The position numbers and the translations under genes were made by a program. From an uncultured Lachnospiraceae bacterium (GTDB taxonomy: Bacteria > Bacillota > Clostridia > Lachnospirales > Lachnospiraceae): DNA of 64,000 nucleotides. Where the stretch lies: the NCBI GenBank assembly GCA_910583605.1, contig CAJTXN010000004.1, positions 141,137-205,136 of the forward strand, read 5' to 3'. Positions 45,020 through 55,294 of the stretch are shown one piece after another. The notes under the pieces are model-generated. The model had not been told where the DNA came from. It worked only from the letters and a program-made list of their open reading frames with translations, and did not search any database. Every line of letters starts with the position of its first letter. Within the stretch, counting starts at the first letter, position 1.

Positions 45020-46141
45020 TTATCTAAGGTTTTTCAACTTATCAAATGTTTGTTTATCAGAAAAAATTTTAAAAATCAACATTATGATAATTCCACCGGT
45101 CAAACCGCCGATATGTGCTAACATATCAACCCCCTGTGTACCGCTTCCGTAGAACATTAAAAAAAGTACAAGTCCCATTCGTATAAACATGGATTTATCA
45201 TTTCTTCGTCTCTGTATAAGTGCGACCACAAGAATCGCCCCTAAAATACCGTATATTGCGCCGGAAGCACCGGCTGATACCACCGGAGGAAAGGCATTAT
45301 AATAATGCACGGCAGAAACAATACTTCCCGCCAAGCCGCTTAAAATATATAAAACAACAAACCTGATATTTCCTATAATACTCTCCAGCTTACTTCCCAA
45401 AATCCATAAAGCCAGCATATTATTTAATAAATGTGCTATTCCAAAATGCATAAATGTAGCTGTAAGCAAACGGTAATATTCATGCTTATCAAATATATTG
45501 CTTCCAAGTGCAGCTCCTTTTTTAAGCATATATACGGGATTTTCCGTATCTCCGTTCATTTCCAGACAAATAAAAACAATCACATTTATAAACAATAGTA
45601 AGATTGTTATTATTGGTAATTTCTTTCTTCTTTCGGGATGAGCTGTCTCTCTCTCTAAGCTGCTATATATTCCGGCTGAATTATCCCTTTGTTCTTCAAA
45701 AACATTTTTCATCAGACTTTTCAGACCAAAAAAGTCATCCGGTTGTTCTTCAAAAACCACGATTCTTTTACCCGTAGTATCCATTAGCCAATAATTAGAT
45801 TTGCCTTGAGAATATTTTTTGTCTCTTTCAAAATCATCTGAAAATACAAGGTATAATATATTAACTTCTCTTGCATATCGGCCAATTAAAAACTTACGTT
45901 CTATCTGAAATGTGATACTGTCCAGCTGATCTGAAGTTAATTCTGATTTTCCAACGTTATTCATCAATCCCACTATATTCATACGTTCATTTTCTTCATC
46001 ATGCTGAAACAACAATGCCAGGCATGGAACATTACTTCCCATTACCTGATAGCCATTATTCATCATTAGTGTTATCGCGCTATTATAAATCAATTTATAA
46101 ACATCCTTTCTACATAAATAACACAATTTCGACAAAATCAT
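45020..46141 (-). CDS. Rhomboid family intramembrane serine protease
   Basis: The protein has 373 residues. About 170 N-terminal residues form a soluble domain, and six membrane helices follow. The catalytic Ser is in SAGASGAIYGILGA and the catalytic His in HIGGLTGGI. HFGIAHLLNNMLALW is the conserved helix-2 region. It cleaves within or near membrane helices of substrates. AAGG lies ten bases before the ATG at 46141; an ATG at 46150 is too close to it. It ends the Tad pilus operon, 45 bp after the FHA gene, so pilin-like proteins are plausible substrates. Confidence 0.9.
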   Translation of the reverse strand: MILSKLCYLCRKDVYKLIYNSAITLMMNNGYQVMGSNVPCLALLFQHDEENERMNIVGLMNNVGKSELTSDQLDSITFQIERKFLIGRYAREVNILYLVFSDDFERDKKYSQGKSNYWLMDTTGKRIVVFEEQPDDFFGLKSLMKNVFEEQRDNSAGIYSSLERETAHPERRKKLPIITILLLFINVIVFICLEMNGDTENPVYMLKKGAALGSNIFDKHEYYRLLTATFMHFGIAHLLNNMLALWILGSKLESIIGNIRFVVLYILSGLAGSIVSAVHYYNAFPPVVSAGASGAIYGILGAILVVALIQRRRNDKSMFIRMGLVLFLMFYGSGTQGVDMLAHIGGLTGGIIIMLIFKIFSDKQTFDKLKNLR

Positions 46142-46186
46142 GCTTTTCATACCTTAACACTAATTGATAAACCTGTCAAATACTGA

Positions 46187-47320
46187 CTATCTAAAAAAGA
46201 AATCAATTTCGGCAAAACCTATTTTATCTCCAATCTTTATTTCAACTATTTCATATGGTTCTATCCTTTCTTCATTGACGTATGTTCCATTTTTGGAATT
46301 TAAATCCTCCAAAAAATATTTATTATCAATTAATTGAATTTTTGCCTGAACCCTGCTGATTGAATTGTGTCTGATGACACCATCTACATTTTTTTTTAAT
46401 TTTCCAATAAGAAACGGGTAATTTTCAATAATAATATTGTCTATACCACACATGCTTATTAGGTTTCTTTTATGTCTGAGCAGCGCAGCTGAAACCAGTA
46501 TAGTTTCATTATCACTATTATCTCCAAAGGAAACTGTTTCATTAGTAATATTTTCAGTCTCTTCTGAATATTCATTATTAAAAGAACAATCCTTATAGGG
46601 TTCCATCCCATTTAAAACGTCGCTTTTAAACCTGCTGACTTTTTCCCTTAAAATTTCAAAAATTCGGACAAAAGGATTTATTTTGCCCGGAATACTGTTA
46701 TTATATTCAAAACAATTTTGTCCTGTATCAAAGTTTTCTTTTTGAGATTCTTTTTTTATAATGTCCTGTGTTTTTGCAGGTAAATACTCCTCTTCAACTA
46801 TTTTCTTCAGCCTGTCTATTTCATTATGTTCTATGCTACACCACTCATTTACTTTGTAAATAACCTCCACTGCCATTAAATCGTTATAATCGACAGCCAA
46901 CAGCATTCCTTGTATGAGATCACGAAATGCCATATAAAAATCCTTTTTATAACCGGGACTATAACACAAATAAACTTTGTTTGTATTCAAGTCAATAAAT
47001 ATCATATCATCCGTTAAAATAATATTATCTGCATCCAGCAAATAATTCGGAATCAAATCCCACAAAGCTATAATTCCCTGTATTAAGGTTCTCAGTTGGT
47101 TAAATTTAATCTTTTCTTTACTATACAAATCTTTTATTGCAGTCTTAGACGAAATATTATATTTCAAAACTATTTCCTCATCAAGTACCGTATATTTCAT
47201 TTTTAACAAACCGGAAATTTCATTCTTTTCAATCATTTTAAACTTATAACTTAACGCCTCAAATGGCTGTTTTATTATCATAAAATTATTATTTGTATCA
47301 TGCCCATAACTTATATTCAT
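46187..47320 (-). CDS. FHA-domain protein with DUF6382-like N-terminus, Tad-locus regulator
   Basis: The protein has 377 residues. Residues 1-190 look like the DUF6382 module often found in clostridial Tad loci. A variable linker follows, and the last 90 residues are an FHA domain (FLIGKLKKN, HNSISRVQAKI, LEDLNSKNGTYVN), which binds phosphothreonine. A threonine kinase partner is not in the window. The start could be 47320 or 47332; both have modest ribosome sites. It lies in the Tad operon between a TadE-like gene and the rhomboid gene. Confidence 0.83.
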   Translation of the reverse strand: MNISYGHDTNNNFMIIKQPFEALSYKFKMIEKNEISGLLKMKYTVLDEEIVLKYNISSKTAIKDLYSKEKIKFNQLRTLIQGIIALWDLIPNYLLDADNIILTDDMIFIDLNTNKVYLCYSPGYKKDFYMAFRDLIQGMLLAVDYNDLMAVEVIYKVNEWCSIEHNEIDRLKKIVEEEYLPAKTQDIIKKESQKENFDTGQNCFEYNNSIPGKINPFVRIFEILREKVSRFKSDVLNGMEPYKDCSFNNEYSEETENITNETVSFGDNSDNETILVSAALLRHKRNLISMCGIDNIIIENYPFLIGKLKKNVDGVIRHNSISRVQAKIQLIDNKYFLEDLNSKNGTYVNEERIEPYEIVEIKIGDKIGFAEIDFFFR

Positions 47321-47358
47321 TGTCCCTCTCATTCTGCCACTTTCTGGCTCATAAACTT

Positions 47359-47871
47359 TTATCTGATTATTTTTTCCAATTCATCTGCAATAACCTGAAC
47401 CTTCCTTAAATAATCCGGGTTGCTTATTTCATTTACAGTAATATTAATTGTTTCTGTTTTTTTTAATTTCCAAAACATCATATCATAATTTAAATCAATA
47501 GAAACATTTATATATCCTTCTTTTTTTGATACTTTAACCCGTTTCACTGTTCCCAATATCAAGCGTTTTCTTACCACATTCTCTATGCGTTTTTCGAAAT
47601 CAGAAACTGCAAGTCCCTGACCTGCTGCCTCATTACAACATCTGTTACATTCTGCTCTTGTAACTGTCATGTCATGTGTATAAAATGCTATATATACTCC
47701 TCCAAAAACAATAAACAATATTATTGGAAATAATAGAGACATTTCAATAGTATAAACCGCATTAATATTGTTTTTTATTCCATTTTTTATATTTAATCTT
47801 TTATAATTGAATTTTATATCTTTATTTAAACAATTTAACAACATATTTTTTTCTTTTATTTTAAAAATCAA
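47359..47871 (-). CDS. TadE-like pseudopilin/pilus assembly protein
   Basis: The protein has 170 residues. A positively charged leader of about 40 residues precedes the single hydrophobic helix in YTIEMSLLFPIILFIVFGGVY. The conserved Glu at +5 of the processed helix is typical of TadE/TadG pseudopilins. The rest is a small extracytoplasmic domain. It overlaps the prepilin peptidase gene by 4 bp (ATGA). It is probably cleaved by that peptidase and helps assemble the Flp pilus. Confidence 0.8.
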   Translation of the reverse strand: MIFKIKEKNMLLNCLNKDIKFNYKRLNIKNGIKNNINAVYTIEMSLLFPIILFIVFGGVYIAFYTHDMTVTRAECNRCCNEAAGQGLAVSDFEKRIENVVRKRLILGTVKRVKVSKKEGYINVSIDLNYDMMFWKLKKTETINITVNEISNPDYLRKVQVIADELEKIIR

Positions 47872-48281
47872 ATGATAAAACTCCTTAAAATATAACTTAT
47901 TGTAATAAATGGTAGAAAAGCCATAGTCTTTTTTCTGTTACATTTTTTAAAAATTAACTGATACATACCAGAAAATGAGGCTAAAAAAAGACTGATTATT
48001 AATATTTCAAAGTTCATAATTCCCCCTGCTGCCAATCCCGTTATAACAAAGGCTACACCGTCTCCTATTCCGATGGCTTCTTTTGTAATATAACTGACAA
48101 TCATTACAAAGCCTCCAACCAATAAACCTGATATCATAAAGAACAAACTTTCTAAATGATACAGCAAATTTCCTAATATAATAAAACTTATTGATATAAT
48201 ACAAATACCCAGATTTATTTTCTTTTTTCGAATATCCTGCCATGATAAAATTATCAAAATAACTGCTACAAAAAAATTCAT
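47868..48281 (-). CDS. Prepilin peptidase, TadV/CpaA type (A24 family)
   Basis: The protein has 137 residues and about five membrane helices. The two catalytic aspartates lie in SWQDIRKKKIN near residue 16 and in the GIGDG motif near residue 71. The short form without the zinc N-terminal domain is typical of TadV/CpaA, which processes Flp pilin and TadE-like proteins. ATG overlaps the preceding stop as TAATG, with AGAGGG just upstream. Position inside the Tad operon supports the call. Confidence 0.9.
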   Translation of the reverse strand: MNFFVAVILIILSWQDIRKKKINLGICIISISFIILGNLLYHLESLFFMISGLLVGGFVMIVSYITKEAIGIGDGVAFVITGLAAGGIMNFEILIISLFLASFSGMYQLIFKKCNRKKTMAFLPFITISYILRSFII

Positions 48282-49330
48282 TATCCCTCTCTTTCTTTGC
48301 ATCTTTTACATAATTTTCTGTTTCCTATCTGATTTATATCTATGGTTATTACATTTCTGATAATTCCACTGCAATGATTATCTGTGTGATATTTATCTCC
48401 ATTTGCCGTGATCACTACTGACTCATTTCCTATCAATTTTGATTTGACACATTTTTCACACTTTTTATACTTTCCGCCTCCTTTATTTCTTAACAAAGGC
48501 AGTTCTGAAAATGCGACGGAAACAACAGATAAATCAATATGCGTACAATCTTTATTGATATGGTAAACAGTTCCGCTCTTTGTTATATAAACCTTTTCAG
48601 AAGTGTTTTTTGACTTTACATCAATGGACTCACCAATAAAATTACGAAAATAACACCTGTTTACAAATGACATCATATATACGCTGTTACTGAGCATTGG
48701 TATCTTTACCATATAAGAAACTGCTAAATCAACATTTTCCTGCTCCAGAAAGTTTGATTCCATCATACTGATACCTGCTAATCCCGTATATATTCCTAAA
48801 TGTTCAGACAGTTTCTTTACATTATTATCTAAAATTTTATTAAGCGCATATGTTCCTGTTAACCCACCTTTAATCAGATTTTCTGTAACTGATAACTCTG
48901 ACAGCTTATCTGAAATATTTTTTTGTTCCTTGGCAGAACATTTATCTTTTTTTAATATCGTCCCTGTCCGTTCCGCTGTATAACTGTATCTGCTAATATC
49001 CCAGGCTGTATTTATCATATTTTGATTTAATATAATCTGAAAATTAATTATCAAAATAAAATAAATCAGCATAATCATACCTAATAACATAAATGGTAAA
49101 ACAATTGCAGCCTCTATGGTTAAACTTGCTTTTCCCATTAACAGGATGAATAAAGATGTACTCTTATTATCGGAAAATACTGCGGAGTTATTTTTCTTTA
49201 TTTTTTTTATAAAATTGCCTTGAACTTGGAGAGAATTCAGTGTGTTTTTTTGTAAAATTGTTTTGTGTTTTATTAATTTATACATTATTTTATATGTATT
49301 AATTGTATCTTCTTCGGAATAAGAGTACAT
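48281..49330 (-). CDS. TadE-like pilus protein with two Cys/His metal-type repeats
   Basis: The protein has 349 residues. The pseudopilin helix is ASLTIEAAIVLPFMLLGMIM with the conserved Glu, at about 70-95. Near the C-terminus two similar segments occur: VYHINKDCTHI followed by KKCEKC, and KYHTDNHCSGI followed by KLCKRC. Each gives a YH-x4-C...CxxC pattern that could bind metal. ATG at 49330 follows AGGGGGTG with ideal spacing; a TTG at 49354 would place that site inside the gene. It lies between the DUF5702-like gene and the prepilin peptidase. Confidence 0.82.
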   Translation of the reverse strand: MYSYSEEDTINTYKIMYKLIKHKTILQKNTLNSLQVQGNFIKKIKKNNSAVFSDNKSTSLFILLMGKASLTIEAAIVLPFMLLGMIMLIYFILIINFQIILNQNMINTAWDISRYSYTAERTGTILKKDKCSAKEQKNISDKLSELSVTENLIKGGLTGTYALNKILDNNVKKLSEHLGIYTGLAGISMMESNFLEQENVDLAVSYMVKIPMLSNSVYMMSFVNRCYFRNFIGESIDVKSKNTSEKVYITKSGTVYHINKDCTHIDLSVVSVAFSELPLLRNKGGGKYKKCEKCVKSKLIGNESVVITANGDKYHTDNHCSGIIRNVITIDINQIGNRKLCKRCKEREG

Positions 49331-49344
49331 GTTTATACACCCCC

Positions 49345-51486
49345 TTAATAACAATAAGATATTTTCGAACTAATTGTAAAATCAGAATTCTGGTTCACAA
49401 TAAGCTGCTTTACAAATGCCAACGCTGTAAACAAACATTCCACCCTGCATTCTATTTTAACGGTTACTCCCAAAACACACTGATCAATACGAAATAAATC
49501 ATTGTATTGATTACTGATATTCAACTGAATCATATCCATAATTCCGGCCGTTTGTTTTCCTGTATTTTCAATAAAAAGCAATAACCTTAAATAATCTTTA
49601 TATGTAAAACCACTGTTGCTATTCTTATTTTTACTGTTTTGTTCAGTTAATCTCCATAATGAATCCAGAGAAAGATTCCAATCCGACTCAGATTTAAAAA
49701 GTTTTACACCATATCCATTTAATAAATCTTTAACATCCATCAATGATTCCGCATATGCCCAGGCACCCAGTACCAATAACTGGGTCAGCCGTATTACCAG
49801 CGGCATACCGGTAAATCCCACAAGTGCTACAGCCATCAAATATGCCTCTTCACGACAGTCGGCATTTTTAAACAAATAGATCAGATTAAAACCTTCTCTG
49901 ATGGAAACAATTTTTTTTCCAACGTAACTTAAATTTTCTTTATCATTTTGAAAACCGCCAAGTATATATTCCACCTCATAATCCAATAATCCATTTTCTT
50001 TTTTAATTTCATTTTTATCTGTATAACAATGAAAAAAATCCAATATGTATTGACCCATTAAAGCTTTTCTAATACTTTGCTCCATAACACTTAATGTACA
50101 CCAAATAGTATTGTTAGAACGGATATCTGCAAAATTCTCTGAAAGAAAAGAATTGTCAACTTTTTTTTCAGAAATATTATCTGTAATAATTGATAGCCAC
50201 CCATTATTCATAATTTTTTTGACATGATCCAGCAGATTATTTTCATTTTTTTTGGCCTCCTGAACATAATAATTTATTTCTAATTTTCTGATATCAACAT
50301 TTTGATAAATTAACTGAGCCTCCTCCAGTTCGGATAAAAAACATTTTACATAATCTTTATTGGAATCCAGCTGATTGAACATTAAATTATTATATAATAT
50401 CCCATTCATATCATTTTTTATCTGAATCATCTTTTCCGATGCGGACTGCATTCCGTTAAAATACTCTGTAGCATGAAAATGATTTTCTTTTACTCTGTAA
50501 GCATCGGTATTTTGATTGGAAACCTGGTTTTCCAATTCCTGAACCTCATTTTTTAATGTTTCATATGCTTCACTGTCTAACGATTCTCTTTTTTCCTCCA
50601 AATCATTATACAAATTTTTTATAAGTTCCGTGGACTCATATACTGATTGGTAATATGTATCTGTTGCCTCATTAATCTCTGACAGATACCTGCTTAATAA
50701 ATTCCAACTGTCATTATAGACTGTATAAGTCTGCTTAAACTCTTCAAACAATTGATCCTTCATTATTAATTCCTGCCCTTTTTCCTCTTCACCGATTTTT
50801 CCCTGATCCCTTTTTAATGCCATTTCCCTGTCGATTTGCTGAATCCCGTTAAGTTTTTCTCTTAACTCTGCTAAGTACTCCTTTGGTTGTCCTGCCATAT
50901 CTTTTATTTGATCTACCTTCTTTTTTATATCAGCAACCGATTCTTCAATCCGGTTAAATTTTTCTGTGCAGTCGTTAATTTTATCAAAAAACTCTTGAAC
51001 TTTTTCTCCCTGAGATAATAAATTACACTTTTCCAGTAATAAATCAATTGCATCACCGGCTATCCGGTATTTCATATAATCATAAATCTGGTTTGCCATA
51101 TCCTCCCCTCTATGATTAGACGCATATTTAACATCAGATAATTTTATTTGATTAATTCTAATCCCTAATAAATCATTACTTTTTTGAATAAAGTCATCTT
51201 TGTAATTTATATTTTTGTTTAAATACTTACTTACCTCCGTTATAATTTCGTTTTCATCTTTCCACAGCAGGAATATGCCATAATCTCTGAAAACCTCCTC
51301 TGCATATTCAGAAAAGACAGAATTTATTGATATTCGTGTAGTCTGTGCCAATCTTATATTGGCTGCGGAAACTCTGGCAGACTCAACCAGAGTTCCGATC
51401 AATGCAAATATAAATAACATGATTATGCTGAGAAATATTGTTATTCCGCCATTTAAATCCGAAAATAATATTTTATTTTTCCTCAT
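49345..51486 (-). CDS. DUF5702-like Tad-associated protein (TadG-like)
   Basis: The protein has 713 residues. The N-terminus NGGITIFLSIIMLFIFALIG is a pseudopilin-type helix followed by ESARVSAA. Long coiled-coil segments lie at about 155-350, and the C-terminal 200 residues return to hydrophobic and helical sequence. This layout fits the large DUF5702 proteins of clostridial Tad loci, which take the place of TadG. It begins two bases after the Flp pilin stop. The exact role in pilus assembly is not known. Confidence 0.8.
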   Translation of the reverse strand: MRKNKILFSDLNGGITIFLSIIMLFIFALIGTLVESARVSAANIRLAQTTRISINSVFSEYAEEVFRDYGIFLLWKDENEIITEVSKYLNKNINYKDDFIQKSNDLLGIRINQIKLSDVKYASNHRGEDMANQIYDYMKYRIAGDAIDLLLEKCNLLSQGEKVQEFFDKINDCTEKFNRIEESVADIKKKVDQIKDMAGQPKEYLAELREKLNGIQQIDREMALKRDQGKIGEEEKGQELIMKDQLFEEFKQTYTVYNDSWNLLSRYLSEINEATDTYYQSVYESTELIKNLYNDLEEKRESLDSEAYETLKNEVQELENQVSNQNTDAYRVKENHFHATEYFNGMQSASEKMIQIKNDMNGILYNNLMFNQLDSNKDYVKCFLSELEEAQLIYQNVDIRKLEINYYVQEAKKNENNLLDHVKKIMNNGWLSIITDNISEKKVDNSFLSENFADIRSNNTIWCTLSVMEQSIRKALMGQYILDFFHCYTDKNEIKKENGLLDYEVEYILGGFQNDKENLSYVGKKIVSIREGFNLIYLFKNADCREEAYLMAVALVGFTGMPLVIRLTQLLVLGAWAYAESLMDVKDLLNGYGVKLFKSESDWNLSLDSLWRLTEQNSKNKNSNSGFTYKDYLRLLLFIENTGKQTAGIMDMIQLNISNQYNDLFRIDQCVLGVTVKIECRVECLFTALAFVKQLIVNQNSDFTISSKISYCY

Positions 51487-51487
51487 A

Positions 51488-51655
51488 TTAAAACGAATTA
51501 ACCTTATTATTAATCTTAGAAAATACAGTGTTTAAAATGGAAGATACCTTACCCTTAAACGTAAATGCCAGCCCTACAAGGACCAATATTATTAATATAA
51601 CTTCTATTACACCCATTCCTTGATTATTTCCGATTAATGAAAATCTGTTATTCAT
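51488..51655 (-). CDS. flp: Flp1-type IVb pilin
   Basis: This 55-residue protein is the major pilin candidate. After a short leader, GMGVIEVILIILVLVGLAFTF is the pilin helix. Cleavage is expected after the Gly before MGVIE, and the Glu at +5 is present. GGGAG lies six bases before ATG 51655. A longer frame from 51739 has no such site. It sits between TadC and the DUF5702-like gene, the normal place for Flp in Firmicute loci. Confidence 0.9.
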   Translation of the reverse strand: MNNRFSLIGNNQGMGVIEVILIILVLVGLAFTFKGKVSSILNTVFSKINNKVNSF

Positions 51656-51772
51656 TATTTTCTCCCAAATTTTTACCTGAATCTTAATAATTATTTCATC
51701 TGATTTTTTTAAAATTTTGTTTGTCCTGAAAATCTTCATATATATATTTCCCCTTTCCTACACTTCATTTTC

Positions 51773-53242
51773 CTACAAATTCATTGACATAAAGGCCGGT
51801 ACTATAACCACTGCCATTGAAACCAACAGCATAAGCAGCATTGGCAGCAAAAGTTTTGTTGAAGCTTCTTCACCCTTTTTCTTTGCCAGCAATTTTCTGT
51901 CTGCAAAAGCCTCTCTAACCTCACCTTCCAGTATACTCTTCAGCCCTTTTGTACCTTTTTTTATATTCTGCTCTAGAAGACATCCCAGCTTTATATAAGA
52001 TGCGGTATCGCATCTGCGGCCAAACTCTGCATATGCCTCTGCCTCTGGTACTCCGCTTTTCATTCGATATCTGGCAATCTTCATCTCTTCATATGCATAT
52101 CGATAACCGTATTGCATTTTTTCTGATTCATAATCTGCTATAATTCTCTCCCATGCCATTAATAAAGTACTGCCAGCTTCATTTAACAATGTTAATTTAC
52201 AAACAATGGAAGCATAATCCGTTTCTAATTGGGTCTTTCTATTTTTTAACTGCTTTTTTAATTTTTCATCTCCTGCCGCAAAAATTAAAATCCCCATACC
52301 AACACTCAATAAAACAAATAATGCCGATTCTTTTTCCTTTGTTTCAAAAAACTTTATGCTCTTTCCATCAATATTGTCCGGTAAAAGTATATTTTTTTCA
52401 TTGTCAGAATAATTTTTCTCAATCTCTTTCATAATTTTGTATAAAAGCATATTCTGTCTACTTTTTAATTTAATTTCAATCGGCTGATTAAACTCCTTAT
52501 CAAAATTTTGATATGATACAATAACAGAAAAAGAAGACTTTATACTGTTGGTATGATTTTTCTCATAATATTCATATATCTGCTGTTCATTTAGTGTACC
52601 GTTTTCGTTTAAAAAACCATCTTCATTTACTGTAAAGAAAACCATAACATCATTTAAATCCCTATTTGAAAAATCCAGGCTTTTAGCAATATTTTTATAA
52701 TCCGTATTCTCACCTAAGCATTTAATAAGCAGTTGCTCAAGTATCTTATCCAACATTTGGTTAATTTCATTTTCTGACATCTTATATTCATCTATTGTCA
52801 GTGCCACATTTTCCTTTTCCTTATCTTCTCCATGGTTTACAACTTCTAAATTATAGGTATACGGACCCTTGCCTGGTTCCGGCCTATGAAGAGCGGTAAT
52901 TGCTTTGTTTCCTTTCATCCTTATGGAAATACAGTTAAATACTCCCAGTATCATAAAGAAAACAATACACAGAATAACCATGGTAACCTTATTAACAAAC
53001 TGCAGATATACCTGTTTTCTGCTATCCTTATCCGGCTCTAATTTCTGAATTTTTTTTCGAATATCGTCATTATTGAAAATATGAAACCTTTTATGTACTT
53101 TATCTGCAATATACATGGAAAGTCCGCTTAAAAAATAAATTTTTCCTTTACACAGTGACTGTCTTAATTCTTTTTTATAATTATGTGTAAATATAAACAT
53201 TACCAGAATACCCAAAAGTACGATACAATATAAAAATAACAT
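51773..53242 (-). CDS. TadC-like type II secretion system F-family membrane protein
   Basis: The protein has 489 residues. Hydrophobic segments lie near the N-terminus, at about 65-90 and 290-310, and at the C-terminus (LLPMLLMLLVSMAVVIVPAF). The region with LNEAGSTLLMAWERI and GRRCDTASYIKLGCLLEQNIKKG matches the T2SSF domain of TadC. A long insertion of about 180 residues between the first helices and this domain is extracytoplasmic-looking. AGGGGTG precedes the ATG. With TadB it should form the inner-membrane platform. Confidence 0.83.
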   Translation of the reverse strand: MLFLYCIVLLGILVMFIFTHNYKKELRQSLCKGKIYFLSGLSMYIADKVHKRFHIFNNDDIRKKIQKLEPDKDSRKQVYLQFVNKVTMVILCIVFFMILGVFNCISIRMKGNKAITALHRPEPGKGPYTYNLEVVNHGEDKEKENVALTIDEYKMSENEINQMLDKILEQLLIKCLGENTDYKNIAKSLDFSNRDLNDVMVFFTVNEDGFLNENGTLNEQQIYEYYEKNHTNSIKSSFSVIVSYQNFDKEFNQPIEIKLKSRQNMLLYKIMKEIEKNYSDNEKNILLPDNIDGKSIKFFETKEKESALFVLLSVGMGILIFAAGDEKLKKQLKNRKTQLETDYASIVCKLTLLNEAGSTLLMAWERIIADYESEKMQYGYRYAYEEMKIARYRMKSGVPEAEAYAEFGRRCDTASYIKLGCLLEQNIKKGTKGLKSILEGEVREAFADRKLLAKKKGEEASTKLLLPMLLMLLVSMAVVIVPAFMSMNL

Positions 53243-53274
53243 TAATTCACCCCTGACTAAACTGATTAAACAAA

Positions 53275-54039
53275 CTATACTTCAATCTCCATTATTTTTC
53301 TTCCAAGCAGAAACGCAGCAATATAAATTACAAAGCAGACACTCATAATCATTCTCCCTGCTGTTGTCTGATACATGACTGTCATCATTTCAGGTGATGA
53401 AAACTTAACATATGAAATCATTACCAATGGAATAATATTCATTATCATTTGTTCAAACTGCTTTTCACTGATTATGGACCTAATTTCTCGTTCTGCATCT
53501 GCTTTTTCAGCAATATTTAATGCTGCGGAACGAACAATACCAATCAAATCTCCGCCGCTTCGTTTTCCGATTGCCAGTACTTCCGAAAACAGCCGGATAT
53601 CCTGATTACCGCTTCGAATTGCTAATTGTGCAATTGAATCCTCAATACTTATGTTGTTCTTTAACTTACCCAAAATGACTTTCAGCTCTTTACAAATATA
53701 ACTGTCTGTTCCATATAATTCACTCATTTCCACATAAGACTCCTTTACGGAATTTTCAATAGAATACCCAGCGGACATTTGTGCTGCCAACGATATACAC
53801 AACTCCTTAAATTCTTCCTTTAATTTATTCTGTTGGCGAATGCACAATTTCTTTTTTATAATTCTAAAATAAGGAATTAAAACAGGAAACAAAAAAACTG
53901 AAGCCAACAAACTATCATAAAATATATTGGAAAATCCAAAAACAATTACAATTCCTAATATTCCATATCTGAAATACTCTATAAAAGAGAGTTCATAAAG
54001 ATTATAAATTATTAATCCATCATTTTTACTGCTACTCAC
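53275..54039 (-). CDS. TadB-like type II secretion system F-family membrane protein
   Basis: The protein has 254 residues. The T2SSF signature runs through LCISLAAQMSAGYSIENSV and FSEVLAIGKRSGGDLIGIVR. Two membrane segments lie at the N-terminus and two at the C-terminus. It overlaps the CpaF gene by 8 bp. The listed start is GTG inside AGGAGTGAG, where the ribosome site nearly touches the start. The true start may differ slightly. Confidence 0.87.
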   Translation of the reverse strand: MSSSKNDGLIIYNLYELSFIEYFRYGILGIVIVFGFSNIFYDSLLASVFLFPVLIPYFRIIKKKLCIRQQNKLKEEFKELCISLAAQMSAGYSIENSVKESYVEMSELYGTDSYICKELKVILGKLKNNISIEDSIAQLAIRSGNQDIRLFSEVLAIGKRSGGDLIGIVRSAALNIAEKADAEREIRSIISEKQFEQMIMNIIPLVMISYVKFSSPEMMTVMYQTTAGRMIMSVCFVIYIAAFLLGRKIMEIEV

Positions 54040-55294
54040 TCCTATATTTTAAATCCTCCTCATTAAATCCGGCAGCCAGCAGTTTACCCGGATTATTCAA
54101 TTTGTTCCCGGTCCATCGTAATTCTCCGAATACATCCTTTTGTCTGTTCCCTTCTTGTTCCTCATGAAACTGAAATATCGGATTAATTTTAATCTCACCG
54201 GATTCATATTCTCCTACTTCCACTATCTCCATAACTCTTCTGGTTTTATCCCTCAGTCTGGATAAATGAATGATAATATCTATTCCGGAAGCTATCTGAC
54301 CCTTAATACCATCCAATGGCATGTCTATTCCCATTAATACCATGGTTTCAAGCCTTTTCAGCATATCTTTTGAGTTATTGGCATGTCCTGTACTTAAACT
54401 GCCGTCATGGCCGGTATTTAAGGCAGATAATAAATCAAATGCCTCTTCCCCCCTTACTTCTCCAATAATAATCCTGTCCGGTCTCATCCTAAGGCTGCTC
54501 TTTATCAGATCACGTATTAAAATCCCATTTTCTCCTTCCGAATTTTCCTGTTTTACTTCCAGACTGACCAGATTTTTTATTCCATTTATCTTTAATTCCG
54601 CAGAGTCCTCAATTGTAATGATTCTCTCATTGACCGGAATGTAATTTGACAACACATTTAAAAAAGTCGTCTTACCCGAACCGGTTCCTCCGCATATAAA
54701 AAGATTATATTTGCTCTGTACCAGTATTTTTAAAAAATCAGCCGCTATTTTGTTAATCGCACCAATTTCTATAAGCCTGTCCATTGTCAGCGGGCGACTT
54801 CCAAACTTTCGTATGGTTACAACCGGACCATTTAATGCTACTGGTGATAATACCACATTTACACGGCTTCCATCTTTCAATCTTGTATCTACAATCGGAG
54901 ATGTTTCATTTACTCTTCTATTTACTCCCGCCACTATTTGCTGTATTACATCGCGTAAACGTTCTTCAGAGGTGAATTTGCCGTTAAACTGATTTATTTC
55001 CCCATTTTTTTCTATAAAAATATTATTTGGTCCATTAATCATAATTTCTGTAATTTCATCATCTTTCAGCAAATACTCCAAAACATCCAGTCCACGAATG
55101 GAATCAAATATCTCCTTTCCATAGATTAGTTTCTCCTGTATCCCGATAGGACTTCCTTTGTTTCTATCCCGGCTGAATCTAAATAATTCTTCATCAATAA
55201 TCTGCCAAACATCATCATCCGAACTGTCTTTTGTTACATCTATTCTGTCAATAACCCGCTTTCTTAATACATCTAAAACTTTACCCTTATCCAT
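54032..55294 (-). CDS. cpaF: CpaF/TadA-type pilus assembly ATPase
   Basis: The protein has 420 residues. An N-terminal helical domain precedes the secretion ATPase core: Walker A CGGTGSGKTTFLN near 199-211, the Asp box around RIITIEDSAELK, Walker B RIIIGEVRGEEA and the His box LSTGHANNS. This hexameric ATPase drives Flp pilus assembly. It overlaps cpaE upstream and tadB downstream by 8 bp each, a sign of translational coupling. Confidence 0.96.
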   Translation of the reverse strand: MDKGKVLDVLRKRVIDRIDVTKDSSDDDVWQIIDEELFRFSRDRNKGSPIGIQEKLIYGKEIFDSIRGLDVLEYLLKDDEITEIMINGPNNIFIEKNGEINQFNGKFTSEERLRDVIQQIVAGVNRRVNETSPIVDTRLKDGSRVNVVLSPVALNGPVVTIRKFGSRPLTMDRLIEIGAINKIAADFLKILVQSKYNLFICGGTGSGKTTFLNVLSNYIPVNERIITIEDSAELKINGIKNLVSLEVKQENSEGENGILIRDLIKSSLRMRPDRIIIGEVRGEEAFDLLSALNTGHDGSLSTGHANNSKDMLKRLETMVLMGIDMPLDGIKGQIASGIDIIIHLSRLRDKTRRVMEIVEVGEYESGEIKINPIFQFHEEQEGNRQKDVFGELRWTGNKLNNPGKLLAAGFNEEDLKYRSE

